64,000 nt of DNA from Apostichopus japonicus (lineage: Eukaryota; Echinodermata; Holothuroidea; Aspidochirotida; Stichopodidae): positions 1-64,000 of the forward strand of contig NW_027288845.1 of NCBI RefSeq assembly GCF_037975245.1, in the 5' to 3' direction. The translations under genes were made by a program, and so were the position numbers. The notes beneath the pieces are model-generated. The model was not told the origin of the DNA, searched no databases, and saw only the letters and a program-made list of their open reading frames with translations. Below, piece after piece: positions 46,081 through 60,100 of the stretch (positions are counted from its first letter, which is position 1; each line of letters starts with the position of its first letter).

Positions 46081-49000
46081 AGCTCTCATAGGGTTCTCTG
46101 GAACTTTAAGTATTAGGAACGAACATAGATTTATATCAGCTGCTGTCGTGGCGCGGTTGGTTGCGCTCGAGAGCGTGACGTGTTTTGGGTCCTGGGCTCG
46201 AGACCCGACCACGGCAGTTTGCTTTTGCAGCGCTCTCATAGGGTTCTCTGGAACTTTAAGTATTAGGAACGAACATAGATTTATATCAGCTGCTGTCGTG
46301 GCGCGGTTGGTTGCGCTCGAGAGCGTGACGTGTTTTGGGTCCTGGGCTCGAGACCCGGCCACGGCAGTTTGCTTTTGCAGCGCTCTCATAGGGTTCTCTG
46401 GAACTTTAAGTATTAGGAACGAACATAGATTTATATCAGCTGCTGTCGTGGCGCGGTTGGTTGCGCTCGAGAGCGTGACGTGTTTTGGGTCCTGGGCTCG
46501 AGACCCGACCACGGCAGTTTGCTTTTGCAGCGCTCTCATAGGGTTCTCTGGAACTTTAAGTATTAGGAACGAACATAGATTTATATCAGCTGCTGTCGTG
46601 GCGCGGTTGGTTGCGCTCGAGAGCGTGACGTGTTTTGGGTCCTGGGCTCGAGACCCGGCCACGGCAGTTTGCTTTTGCAGCGCTCTCATAGGGTTCTCTG
46701 GAACTTTAAGTATTAGGAACGAACATAGATTTATATCAGCTTCTGTCGTGGCGCGGTTGGTTGCGCTCGAGAGCGTGACGTGTTTTGGGTCCTGGGCTCG
46801 AGACCCGGCCACGGCAGTTTGCTTTTGCAGCGCTCTCATAGGGTTCTCTGGAACTTTAAGTATTAGGAACGAACATAGATTTATATCAGCTGCTGTCGTG
46901 GCGCGGTTGGTTGCGCTCGAGAGCGTGACGTGTTTTGAGTCCTGGGCTCGAGACCCGGCCACGGCAGTTTGCTTTTGCAGCGCTCTCATAGGGTTCTCTG
47001 GAACTTTAAGTATTAGGAACGAACATAGATTTATATCAGCTGCTGTCGTGGCGCGGTTGGTTGCGCTCGAGAGCGTGACGTGTTTTGGGTCCTGGGCTCG
47101 AGACCCGACCACGGCAGTTTGCTTTTGCAGCGCTCTCATAGGGTTCTCTGGAACTTTAAGTATTAGGAACGAACATAGATTTATATCAGCTGCTGTCGTG
47201 GCGCGGTTGGTTGCGCTCGAGAGCGTGACGTGTTTTGGGTCCTGGGCTCGAGACCCGGCCACGGCAGTTTGCTTTTGCAGCGCTCTCATAGGGTTCTCTG
47301 GAACTTTAAGTATTAGGAACGAACATAGATTTATATCAGCTGCTGTCGTGGCGCGGTTGGTTGCGCTCGAGAGCGTGACGTGTTTTGGGTCCTGGGCTCG
47401 AGACCCGACCACGGCAGTTTGCTTTTGCAGCGCTCTCATAGGGTTCTCTGGAACTTTAAGTATTAGGAACGAACATAGATTTATATCAGCTGCTGTCGTG
47501 GCGCGGTTGGTTGCGCTCGAGAGCGTGACGTGTTTTGGGTCCTGGGCTCGAGACCCGGCCACGGCAGTTTGCTTTTGCAGCGCTCTCATAGGGTTCTCTG
47601 GAACTTTAAGTATTAGGAACGAACATAGATTTATATCAGCTGCTGTCGTGGCGCGGTTGGTTGCGCTCGAGAGCGTGACGTGTTTTGGGTCCTGGGCTCG
47701 AGAACCGGCCACGGCAGTTTGCTTTTGCAGCGCTCTCATAGGGTTCTCTGGAACTTTAAGTATTAGGAACGAACATAGATTTATATCAGCTGCTGTCGTG
47801 GCGCGGTTGGTTGCGCTCGAGAGCGTGACGTGTTTTGGGTCCTGGGCTCGAGACCCGGCCACGGCAGTTTGCTTTTGCAGCGCTCTCATAGGGTTCTCTG
47901 GAACTTTAAGTATTAGGAACGAACATAGATTTATATCAGCTGCTGTCGTGGCGCGGTTGGTTGCGCTCGAGAGCGTGACGTGTTTTGGGTCCTGGGCTCG
48001 AGACCCGGCCACGGCAGTTTGCTTTTGCAGCGCTCTCATAGGGTTCTCTGGAACTTTAAGTATTAGGAACGAACATAGATTTATATCAGCTGCTGTCGTG
48101 GCGCGGTTGGTTGCGCTCGAGAGCGTGACGTGTTTTGGGTCCTGGGCTCGAGACCCGACCACGGCAGTTTGCTTTTGCAGCGCTCTCATAGGGTTCTCTG
48201 GAACTTTAAGTATTAGGAACGAACATAGATTTATATCAGCTGCTGTCGTGGCGCGGTTGGTTGCGCTCGAGAGCGTGACGTGTTTTGGGTCCTGGGCTCG
48301 AGACCCGGCCACGGCAGTTTGCTTTTGCAGCGCTCTCATAGGGTTCTCTGGAACTTTAAGTATTAGGAACGAACATAGATTTATATCAGCTGCTGTCGTG
48401 GCGCGGTTGGTTGCGCTCGAGAGCGTGACGTGTTTTGAGTCCTGGGCTCGAGACCCGGCCACGGCAGTTTGCTTTTGCAGCGCTCTCATAGGGTTCTCTG
48501 GAACTTTAAGTATTAGGAACGAACATAGATTTATATCAGCTGCTGTCGTGGCGCGGTTGGTTGCGCTCGAGAGCGTGACGTGTTTTGGGTCCTGGGCTCG
48601 AGACCCGGCCACGGCAGTTTGCTTTTGCAGCGCTCTCATAGGGTTCTCTGGAACTTTAAGTATTAGGAACGAACATAGATTTATATCAGCTGCTGTCGTG
48701 GCGCGGTTGGTTGCCCTCGAGAGCGTGACGTGTTTTGGGTCCTGGGCTCGAGACCCGGCCACGGCAGTTTGCTTTTGCAGCGCTCTCATAGGGTTCTCTG
48801 GAACTTTAAGTATTAGGAACGAACATAGATTTATATCAGCTGCTGTCGTGGCGCGGTTGGTTGCGCTCGAGAGCGTGACGTGTTTTGGGTCCTGGGCTCG
48901 AGACCCGGCCACGGCAGTTTGCTTTTGCAGCGCTCTCATAGGGTTCTCTGGAACTTTAAGTATTAGGAACGAACATAGATTTATATCAGCTGCTGTCGTG

Positions 49001-49690
49001 GCGCGGTTGGTTGCGCTCGAGAGCGTGACGTGTTTTGGGTCCTGGGCTCGAGACCCGGCCACGGCAGTTTGCTTTTGCAGCGCTCTCATAGGGTTCTCTG
49101 GAACTTTAAGTATTAGGAACGAACATAGATTTATATCAGCTGCTGTCGTGGCGCGGTTGGTTGCGCTCGAGAGCGTGACGTGTTTTGGGTCCTGGGCTCG
49201 AGACCCGGCCACGGCAGTTTGCTTTTGCAGCGCTCTCATAGGGTTCTCTGGAACTTTAAGTATTAGGAACGAACATAGATTTATATCAGCTGCTGTCGTG
49301 GCGCGGTTGGTTGCGCTCGAGAGCGTGACGTGTTTTGGGTCCTGGGCTCGAGACCCGGCCACGGCAGTTTGCTTTTGCAGCGCTCTCATAGGGTTCTCTG
49401 GAACTTTAAGTATTAGGAACGAACATAGATTTATATCAGCTGCTGTCGTTGCGCGGTTGGTTGCGCTCGAGAGCGTGACGTGTTTTGGGTCCTGGGCTCG
49501 AGACCCGACCACGGCAGTTTGCTTTTGCAGCGCTCTCATAGGGTTCTCTGGAACTTTAAGTATTAGGAACGAACATAGATTTATATCAGCTGCTGTCGTG
49601 GCGCGGTTGGTTGCGCTCGAGAGCGTGACGTGTTTTGGGTCCTGGGCTCGAGACCCGGCCACGGCAGTTTGCTTTTGCAGAGCTCTCATA
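46081..49690 (+). repeat. possible 24- and 10-monomer recurrences
   Basis: The rare AGCTCTCATA variant occurs at 46081 and 49681 (3,600 bp apart), and TTTTGAGT at 46931 and 48431 (1,500 bp apart). Each rests on one marker only, so the block structure here is less certain than elsewhere. Confidence 0.45.
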
Positions 49691-49877
49691 GGGTTCTCTG
49701 GAACTTTAAGTATTAGGAACGAACATAGATTTATATCAGCTGCTGTCGTGGCGCGGTTGGTTGCGCTCGAGAGCGTGACGTGTTTTGGGTCCTGGGCTCG
49801 AGACCCGACCACGGCAGTTTGCTTTTGCAGCGCTCTCATAGGGTTCTCTGGAACTTTAAGTATTAGGAACGAACATA

Positions 49878-49954
49878 GATTTATATCAGCTGCTGTCGTG
49901 GCGCGGTTGGTTGCGCTCGAGAGCGTGACGTGTTTTGGGTCCTGGGCTCGAGAC
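49878..49954 (+). repeat. truncated monomer with 76-bp deletion
   Basis: The tRNA-like half runs to CTCGAGAC and then jumps straight to TTATATCAG of the next unit, losing the end of the T arm, the 3' acceptor side and the whole spacer. AGA flanks both breakpoints. The following monomer has GAAGTG in place of GACGTG, so variation is clustered at this scar. Confidence 0.9.
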
Positions 49955-52900
49955 TTATATCAGCTGCTGTCGTGGCGCGGTTGGTTGCGCTCGAGAGCGT
50001 GAAGTGTTTTGGGTCCTGGGCTCGAGACCCGGCCACGGCAGTTTGCTTTTGCAGCGCTCTCATAGGGTTCTCTGGAACTTTAAGTATTAGGAACGAACAT
50101 AGATTTATATCAGCTGCTGTCGTGGCGCGGTTGGTTGCGCTCGAGAGCGTGACGTGTTTTGGGTCCTGGGCTCGAGACCCGGCCACGGCAGTTTGCTTTT
50201 GCAGCGCTCTCATAGGGTTCTCTGGAACTTTAAGTATTAGGAACGAACATAGATTTATATCAGCTGCTGTCGTGGCGCGGTTGGTTGCGCTCGAGAGCGT
50301 GACGTGTTTTGGGTCCTGGGCTCGAGACCCGGCCACGGCAGTTTGCTTTTGCAGCGCTCTCATAGGGTTCTCTGGAACTTTAAGTATTAGGAACGAACAT
50401 AGATTTATATCAGCTGCTGTCGTGGCGCGGTTGGTTGCGCTCGAGAGCGTGACGTGTTTTGGGTCCTGGGCTCGAGACCCGACCACGGCAGTTTACTTTT
50501 GCAGCGCTCTCATAGGGTTCTCTGTAACTTTAAGTAATAGGAACGAACATAGATTTATATCAGCTGCTGTCGTGGCGCGGTTGGTTGCGCTCGAGAGCGT
50601 GACGTGTTTTGGGTCCTGGGCTCGAGACCCGACCACGGCAGTTTGCTTTTGCAGCGCTCTCATAGGGTTCTCTGGAACTTTAAGTATTAGGAACGAACAT
50701 AGATTTATATCAGCTGCTGTCGTGGCGCGGTTGGTTGCGCTCGAGAGCGTGACGTGTTTTGGGTCCTGGGCTCGAGACCCGGCCACGGCAGTTTGCTTTT
50801 GCAGCGCTCTCATAGGGTTCTCTGGAACTTTAAGTATTAGGAACGAACATAGATTTATATCAGCTGCTGTCGTGGCGCGGTTGGTTGCGCTCGAGAGCGT
50901 GACGTGTTTTGGGTCCTGGGCTCGAGACCCGGCCACGGCAGTTTGCTTTTGCAGCGCTCTCATAGGGTTCTCTGGAACTTTAAGTATTAGGAACGAACAT
51001 AGATTTATATCAGCTGCTGTCGTGGCGCGGTTGGTTGCGCTCGAGAGCGTGACGTGTTTTGGGTCCTGGGCTCGAGACCCGGCCACGGCAGTTTGCTTTT
51101 GCAGCGCTCTCATAGGGTTCTCTGGAACTTTAAGTATTAGGAACGAACATAGATTTATATCAGCTGCTGTCGTGGCGCGGTTGGTTGCGCTCGAGAGCGT
51201 GACGTGTTTTGGGTCCTGGGCTCGAGACCCGGCCACGGCAGTTTGCTTTTGCAGCGCTCTCATAGGGTTCTCTGGAACTTTAAGTATTAGGAACGAACAT
51301 AGATTTATATCAGCTGCTGTCGTGGCGCGGTTGGTTGCGCTCGAGAGCGTGACGTGTTTTGGGTCCTGGGCTCGAGATCCGGCCACGGCAGTTTGCTTTT
51401 GCAGCGCTCTCATAGGGTTCTCTGGAACTTTAAGTATTAGGAACGAACATAGATTTATATCAGCTGCTGTCGTGGCGCGGTTGGTTGCGCTCGAGAGCGT
51501 GACGTGTTTTGGGTCCTGGGCTCGAGACCCGGCCACGGCAGTTTGCTTTTGCAGCGCTCTCATAGGGTTCTCTGGAACTTTAAGTATTAGGAACGAACAT
51601 AGATTTATATCAGCTGCTGTCGTGGCGCGGTTGGTTGCGCTCGAGAGCGTGACGTGTTTTGGGTCCTGGGCTCGAGACCCGGCCACGGCAGTTTGCTTTT
51701 GCAGCGCTCTCATAGGGTTCTCTGGAACTTTAAGTATTAGGAACGAACATAGATTTATATCAGCTGCTGTCGTGGCGCGGTTGGTTGCGCTCGAGAGCGT
51801 GACGTGTTTTGGGTCCTGGGCTCGAGACCCGACCACGGCAGTTTGCTTTTGCAGCGCTCTCATAGGGTTCTCTGGAACTTTAAGTATTAGGAACGAACAT
51901 AGATTTATATCAGCTGCTGTCGTGGCGCGGTTGGTTGCGCTCGAGAGCGTGACGTGTTTTGGGTCCTGGGCTCGAGACCCGGCAACGGCAGTTTGCTTTT
52001 GCAGCGCTCTCATAGGGTTCTCTGGAACTTTAAGTATTAGGAACGAACATAGATTTATATCAGCTGCTGTCGTGGCGCGGTTGGTTGCGCTCGAGAGCGT
52101 GACGTGTTTTGGGTCCTGGGCTCGAGACCCGACCACGGCAGTTTGCTTTTGCAGCGCTCTCATAGGGTTCTCTGGAACTTTAAGTATTAGGAACGAACAT
52201 AGATTTATATCAGCTGCTGTCGTGGCGCGGTTGGTTGCGCTCGAGAGCGTGACGTGTTTTGGGTCCTGGGCTCGAGACCCGGCCACGGCAGTTTGCTTTT
52301 GCAGCGCTCTCATAGGGTTCTCTGGAACTTTAAGTATTAGGAACGAACATAGATTTATATCAGCTGCTGTCGTGGCGCGGTTGGTTGCGCTCGAGAGCGT
52401 GACGTGTTTTGGGTCCTGGGCTCGAGACCCGGCCACGGCAGTTTGCTTTTGCAGCGCTCTCATAGGGTTCTCTGGAACTTTAAGTATTAGGAACGAACAT
52501 AGATTTATATCAGCTGCTGTCGTGGCGCGGTTGGTTGCCCTCGAGAGCGTGACGTGTTTTGGGTCCTGGGCTCGAGACCCGGCCACGGCAGTTTGCTTTT
52601 GCAGCGCTCTCATAGGGTTCTCTGGAACTTTAAGTATTAGGAACGAACATAGATTTATATCAGCTGCTGTCGTGGCGCGGTTGGTTGCGCTCGAGAGCGT
52701 GACGTGTTTTGGGTCCTGGGCTCGAGACCCGGCCACGGCAGTTTGCTTTTGCAGCGCTCTCATAGGGTTCTCTGGAACTTTAAGTATTAGGAACGAACAT
52801 AGATTTATATCAGCTGCTGTCGTGGCGCGGTTGGTTGCGCTCGAGAGCGTGACGTGTTTTGGGTCCTGGGCTCGAGACCCGGCCACGGCAGTTTGCTTTT

Positions 52901-55900
52901 GCAGCGCTCTCATAGGGTTCTCTGGAACTTTAAGTATTAGGAACGAACATAGATTTATATCAGCTGCTGTCGTGGCGCGGTTGGTTGCGCTCGAGAGCGT
53001 GACGTGTTTTGGGTCCTGGGCTCGAGACCCGGCCACGGCAGTTTGCTTTTGCAGCGCTCTCATAGGGTTCTCTGGAACTTTAAGTATTAGGAACGAACAT
53101 AGATTTATATCAGCTGCTGTCGTGGCGCGGTTGGTTGCGCTCGAGAGCGTGACGTGTTTTGGGTCCTGGGCTCGAGACCCGGCCACGGCAGTTTGCTTTT
53201 GGAGCGCTCTCATAGGGTTCTCTGGAACTTTAAGTATTAGGAACGAACATAGATTTATATCAGCTGCTGTCGTGGCGCGGTTGGTTGCGCTCGAGAGCGT
53301 GACGTGTTTTGGGTCCTGGGCTCGAGACCCGGCCACGGCAGTTTGCTTTTGCAGCGCTCTCATAGGGTTCTCTGGAACTTTAAGTATTAGGAACGAACAT
53401 AGATTTATATCAGCTGCTGTCGTGGCGCGGTTGGTTGCGCTCGAGAGCGTGACGTGTTTTGGGTCCTGGGCTCGAGACCCGGCCACGGCAGTTTGCTTTT
53501 GCAGCGCTCTCATAGGGTTCTCTGGAACTTTAAGTATTAGGAACGAACATAGATTTATATCAGCTGCTGTCGTGGCGCGGTTGGTTGCGCTCGAGAGCGT
53601 GACGTGTTTTGGGTCCTGGGCTCGAGACCCGGCCACGGCAGTTTGCTTTTGCAGCGCTCTCATAGGGTTCTCTGGAACTTTAAGTATTAGGAACGAACAT
53701 AGATTTATATCAGCTGCTGTCGTGGCGCGGTTGGTTGCGCTCGAGAGCGTGACGTGTTTTGGGTCCTGGGCTCGAGACCCGGCCACGGCAGTTTGCTTTT
53801 GCAGCGCTCTCATAGGGTTCTCTGGAACTTTAAGTATTAGGAACGAACATAGATTTATATCAGCTGCTGTCGTGGCGCGGTTGGTTGCGCTCGAGAGCGT
53901 GACGTGTTTTGGGTCCTGGGCTCGAGACCCGGCCACGGCAGTTTGCTTTTGCAGCGCTCTCATAGGGTTCTCTGGAACTTTAAGTATTAGGAACGAACAT
54001 AGATTTATATCAGCTGCTGTCGTGGCGCGGTTGGTTGCGCTCGAGAGCGTGACGTGTTTTGGGTCCTGGGCTCGAGACCCGGCCACGGCAGTTTGCTTTT
54101 GCAGCGCTCTCATAGGGTTCTCTGGAACTTTAAGTATTAGGAACGAACATAGATTTATATCAGCTGCTGTCGTGGCGCGGTTGGTTGCGCTCGAGAGCGT
54201 GACGTGTTTTGGGTCCTGGGCTCGAGACCCGGCCACGGCAGTTTGCTTTTGCAGCGCTCTCATAGGGTTCTCTGGAACTTTAAGTATTAGGAACGAACAT
54301 AGATTTATATCAGCTGCTGTCGTGGCGCGGTTGGTTGCGCTCGAGAGCGTGACGTGTTTTGGGTCCTGGGCTCGAGACCCGGCCACGGCAGTTTGCTTTT
54401 GCAGCGCTCTCATAGGGTTCTCTGGAACTTTAAGTATTAGGAACGAACATAGATTTATATCAGCTGCTGTCGTGGCGCGGTTGGTTGCGCTCGAGAGCGT
54501 GACGTGTTTTGGGTCCTGGGCTCGAGACCCGGCCACGGCAGTTTGCTTTTGCAGCGCTCTCATAGGGTTCTCTGGAACTTTAAGTATTAGGAACGAACAT
54601 AGATTTATATCAGCTGCTGTCGTGGCGCGGTTGGTTGCGCTCGAGAGCGTGACGTGTTTTGGGTCCTGGGCTCGAGACCCGACCACGGCAGTTTGCTTTT
54701 GCAGAGCTCTCATAGGGTTCTCTGGAACTTTAAGTATTAGGAACGAACATAGATTTATATCAGCTGCTGTCGTGGCGCGGTTGGTTGCGCTCGAGAGCGT
54801 GACGTGTTTTGGGTCCTGGGCTCGAGACCCGGCCACGGCAGTTTGCTTTTGCAGCGCTCTCATAGGGTTCTCTGGAACTTTAAGTATTAGGAACGAACAT
54901 AGATTTATATCAGCTGCTGTCGTGGCGCGGTTGGTTGCGCTCGAGAGCGTGACGTGTTTTGGGTCCTGGGCTCGAGACCCGGCCACGGCAGTTTGCTTTT
55001 GCAGCGCTCTCATAGGGTTCTCTGGAACTTTAAGTATTAGGAACGAACATAGATTTATATCAGCTGCTGTCGTGGCGCGGTTGGTTGCGCTCGAGAGCGT
55101 GACGTGTTTTGGGTCCTGGGCTCGAGACCCGGCCACGGCAGTTTGCTTTTGCAGCGCTCTCATAGGGTTCTCTGGAACTTTAAGTATTAGGAACGAACAT
55201 AGATTTATATCAGCTGCTGTCGTGGCGCGGTTGGTTGCGCTCGAGAGCGTGACGTGTTTTGGGTCCTGGGCTCGAGACCCGGCCACGGCAGTTTGCTTTT
55301 GCAGCGCTCTCATAGGGTTCTCTGGAACTTTAAGTATTAGGAACGAACATAGATTTATATCAGCTGCTGTCGTGGCGCGGTTGGTTGCGCTCGAGAGCGT
55401 GACGTGTTTTGGGTCCTGGGCTCGAGACCCGGCCACGGCAGTTTGCTTTTGCAGCGCTCTCATAGGGTTCTCTGGAACTTTAAGTATTAGGAACGAACAT
55501 AGATTTATATCAGCTGCTGTCGTGGCGCGGTTGGTTGCGCTCGAGAGCGTGACGTGTTTTGGGTCCTGGGCTCGAGACCCGGCCACGGCAGTTTGCTTTT
55601 GCAGCGCTCTCATAGGGTTCTCTGGAACTTTAAGTATTAGGAACGAACATAGATTTATATCAGCTGCTGTCGTGGCGCGGTTGGTTGCGCTCGAGAGCGT
55701 GACGTGTTTTGGGTCCTGGGCTCGAGACCCGGCCACGGCAGTTTGCTTTTGCAGCGCTCTCATAGGGTTCTCTGGAACTTTAAGTATTAGGAACGAACAT
55801 AGATTTATATCAGCTGCTGTCGTGGCGCGGTTGGTTGCGCTCGAGAGCGTGACGTGTTTTGGGTCCTGGGCTCGAGACCCGGCCACGGCAGTTTGCTTTT

Positions 55901-57130
55901 GCAGCGCTCTCATAGGGTTCTCTGAAACTTTAAGTATTAGGAACGAACATAGATTTATATCAGCTGCTGTCGTGGCGCGGTTGGTTGCGCTCGAGAGCGT
56001 GACGTGTTTTGGGTCCTGGGCTCGAGACCCGGCCACGGCAGTTTGCTTTTGCAGCGCTCTCATAGGGTTCTCTGGAACTTTAAGTATTAGGAACGAACAT
56101 AGATTTATATCAGCTGCTGTCGTGGCGCGGTTGGTTGCGCTCGAGAGCGTGACGTGTTTTGGGTCCTGGGCTCGAGACCCGGCCACGGCAGTTTGCTTTT
56201 GCAGCGCTCTCATAGGGTTCTCTGGAACTTTAAGTATTAGGAACGAACATAGATTTATATCAGCTGCTGTCGTGGCGCGGTTGGTTGCGCTCGAGAGCGT
56301 GACGTGTTTTGGGTCCTGGGCTCGAGACCCGGCCACGGCAGTTTGCTTTTGCAGCGCTCTCATAGGGTTCTCTGGAACTTTAAGTATTAGGAACGAACAT
56401 AGATTTATATCAGCTGCTGTCGTGGCGCGGTTGGTTGCGCTCGAGAGCGTGACGTGTTTTGGGTCCTGGGCTCGAGACCCGGCCACGGCAGTTTGCTTTT
56501 GCAGCGCTCTCATAGGGTTCTCTGGAACTTTAAGTATTAGGAACGAACATAGATTTATATCAGCTGCTGTCGTGGCGCGGTTGGTTGCGCTCGAGAGCGT
56601 GACGTGTTTTGGGTCCTGGGCTCGAGACCCGGCCACGGCAGTTTGCTTTTGCAGCGCTCTCATAGGGTTCTCTGGAACTTTAAGTATTAGGAACGAACAT
56701 AGATTTATATCAGCTGCTGTCGTGGCGCGGTTGGTTGCGCTCGAGAGCGTGACGTGTTTTGGGTCCTGGGCTCGAGACCCGGCCACGGCAGTTTGCTTTT
56801 GCAGCGCTCTCATAGGGTTCTCTGGAACTTTAAGTATTAGGAACGAACATAGATTTATATCAGCTGCTGTCGTGGCGCGGTTGGTTGCGCTCGAGAGCGT
56901 GACGTGTTTTGGGTCCTGGGCTCGAGACCCGACCACGGCAGTTTGCTTTTGCAGCGCTCTCATAGGGTTCTCTGGAACTTTAAGTATTAGGAACGAACAT
57001 AGATTTATATCAGCTGCTGTCGTGGCGCGGTTGGTTGCGCTCGAGAGCGTGACGTGTTTTGGGTCCTGGGCTCGAGACCCGGCCACGGCAGTTTGCTTTT
57101 GCAGCGCTCTCATAGGGTTCTCTGGAACTT

Positions 57131-60100
57131 TAAGTGTTAGGAACGAACATAGATTTATATCAGCTGCTGTCGTGGCGCGGTTGGTTGCGCTCGAGAGCGT
57201 GACGTGTTTTGGGTCCTGGGCTCGAGACCCGGCCACGGCAGTTTGCTTTTGCAGCGCTCTCATAGGGTTCTCTGGAACTTTAAGTATTAGGAACGAACAT
57301 AGATTTATATCAGCTGCTGTCGTGGCGCGGTTGGTTGCGCTCGAGAGCGTGACGTGTTTTGGGTCCTGGGCTCGAGACCCGACCACGGCAGTTTGCTTTT
57401 GCAGCGCTCTCATAGGGTTCTCTGGAACTTTAAGTATTAGGAACGAACATAGATTTATATCAGCTGCTGTCGTGGCGCGGTTGGTTGCGCTCGAGAGCGT
57501 GACGTGTTTTGGGTCCTGGGCTCGAGACCCGGCCACGGCAGTTTGCTTTTGCAGCGCTCTCATAGGGTTCTCTGGAACTTTAAGTATTAGGAACGAACAT
57601 AGATTTATATCAGCTGCTGTCGTGGCGCGGTTGGTTGCGCTCGAGAGCGTGACGTGTTTTGGGTCCTGGGCTCCAGACCCGGCCACGGCAGTTTGCTTTT
57701 GCAGCGCTCTCATAGGGTTCTCTGGAACTTTAAGTATTAGGAACGAACATAGATTTATATCAGCTGCTGTCGTGGCGCGGTTGGTTGCGCTCGAGAGCGT
57801 GACGTGTTTTGGGTCCTGGGCTCCAGACCCGGCCACGGCAGTTTGCTTTTGCAGCGCTCTCATAGGGTTCTCTGGAACTTTAAGTATTAGGAACGAACAT
57901 AGATTTATATCAGCTGCTGTCGTGGCGCGGTTGGTTGCGCTCGAGAGCGTGACGTGTTTTGGGTCCTGGGCTCCAGACCCGACCACGGCAGTTTGCTTTT
58001 GCAGCGCTCTCATAGGGTTCTCTGGAACTTTAAGTATTAGGAACGAACATAGATTTATATCAGCTGCTGTCGTGGCGCGGTTGGTTGCGCTCGAGAGCGT
58101 GACGTGTTTTGGGTCCTGGGCTCGAGACCCGGCCACGGCAGTTTGCTTTTGCAGCGCTCTCATAGGGTTCTCTGGAACTTTAAGTATTAGGAACGAACAT
58201 AGATTTATATCAGCTGCTGTCGTGGCGCGGTTGGTTGCGCTCGAGAGCGTGACGTGTTTTGGGTCCTGGGCTCGAGACCCGGCCACGGCAGTTTGCTTTT
58301 GCAGCGCTCTCATAGGGTTCTCTGGAACTTTAAGTATTAGGAACGAACATAGATTTATATCAGCTGCTGTCGTGGCGCGGTTGGTTGCGCTCGAGAGCGT
58401 GACGTGTTTTGGGTCCTGGGCTCGAGACCCGACCACGGCAGTTTGCTTTTGCAGCGCTCTCATAGGGTTCTCTGGAACTTTAAGTATTAGGAACGAACAT
58501 AGATTTATATCAGCTGCTGTCGTGGCGCGGTTGGTTGCGCTCGAGAGCGTGACGTGTTTTGGGTCCTGGGCTCGAGACCCGACCACGGCAGTTTGCTTTT
58601 GCAGCGCTCTCATAGGGTTCTCTGGAACTTTAAGTATTAGGAACGAACATAGATTTATATCAGCTGCTGTCGTGGCGCGGTTGGTTGCGCTCGAGAGCGT
58701 GACGTGTTTTGGGTCCTGGGCTCGAGACCCGGCCACGGCAGTTTGCTTTTGCAGCGCTCTCATAGGGTTCTCTGGAACTTTAAGTATTAGGAACGAACAT
58801 AGATTTATATCAGCTGCTGTCGTGGCGCGGTTGGTTGCGCTCGAGAGCGTGACGTGTTTTGGGTCCTGGGCTCGAGACCCGGCCACGGCAGTTTGCTTTT
58901 GCAGCGCTTTCATAGGGTTCTCTGGAACTTTAAGTATTAGGAACGAACATAGATTTATATCAGCTGCTGTCGTGGCGCGGTTGGTTGCGCTCGAGAGCGT
59001 GACGTGTTTTGGGTCCTGGGCTCGAGACCCGGCCACGGCAGTTTGCTTTTGCAGCGCTCTCATAGGGTTCTCTGGAACTTTAAGTATTAGGAACGAACAT
59101 AGATTTATATCAGCTGCTGTCGTGGCGCGGTTGGTTGCGCTCGAGAGCGTGACGTGTTTTGGGTCCTGGGCTCGAGACCCGGCCACGGCAGTTTGCTTTT
59201 GCAGCGCTCTCATAGGGTTCTCTGGAACTTTAAGTATTAGGAACGAACATAGATTTATATCAGCTGCTGTCGTGGCGCGGTTGGTTGCGCTCGAGAGCGT
59301 GACGTGTTTTGGGTCCTGGGCTCGAGACCCGGCCACGGCAGTTTGCTTTTGCAGCGCTCTCATAGGGTTCTCTGGAACTTTAAGTATTAGGAACGAACAT
59401 AGATTTATATCAGCTGCTGTCGTGGCGCGGTTGGTTGCGCTCGAGAGCGTGACGTGTTTTGGGTCCTGGGCTCGAGACCCGGCCACGGCAGTTTGCTTTT
59501 GCAGCGCTCTCATAGGGTTCTCTGGAACTTTAAGTATTAGGAACGAACATAGATTTATATCAGCTGCTGTCGTGGCGCGGTTGGTTTCGCTCGAGAGCGT
59601 GACGTGTTTTGGGTCCTGGGCTCGAGACCCGGCCACGGCAGTTTGCTTTTGCAGCGCTCTCATAGGGTTCTCTGGAACTTTAAGTATTAGGAACGAACAT
59701 AGATTTATATCAGCTGCTGTCGTGGCGCGGTTGGTTGCGCTCGAGAGCGTGACGTGTTTTGGGTCCTGGGCTCGAGACCCGGCCACGGCAGTTTGCTTTT
59801 GCAGCGCTCTCATAGGGTTCTCTGGAACTTTAAGTATTAGGAACGAACATAGATTTATATCAGCTGCTGTCGTGGCGCGGTTGGTTGCGCTCGAGAGCGT
59901 GACGTGTTTTGGGTCCTGGGCTCGAGACCCGACCACGGCAGTTTGCTTTTGCAGCGCTCTCATAGGGTTCTCTGGAACTTTAAGTATTAGGAACGAACAT
60001 AGATTTATATCAGCTGCTGTCGTGGCGCGGTTGGTTGCGCTCGAGAGCGTGACGTGTTTTGGGTCCTGGGCTCGAGACCCGGCCACGGCAGTTTGCTTTT

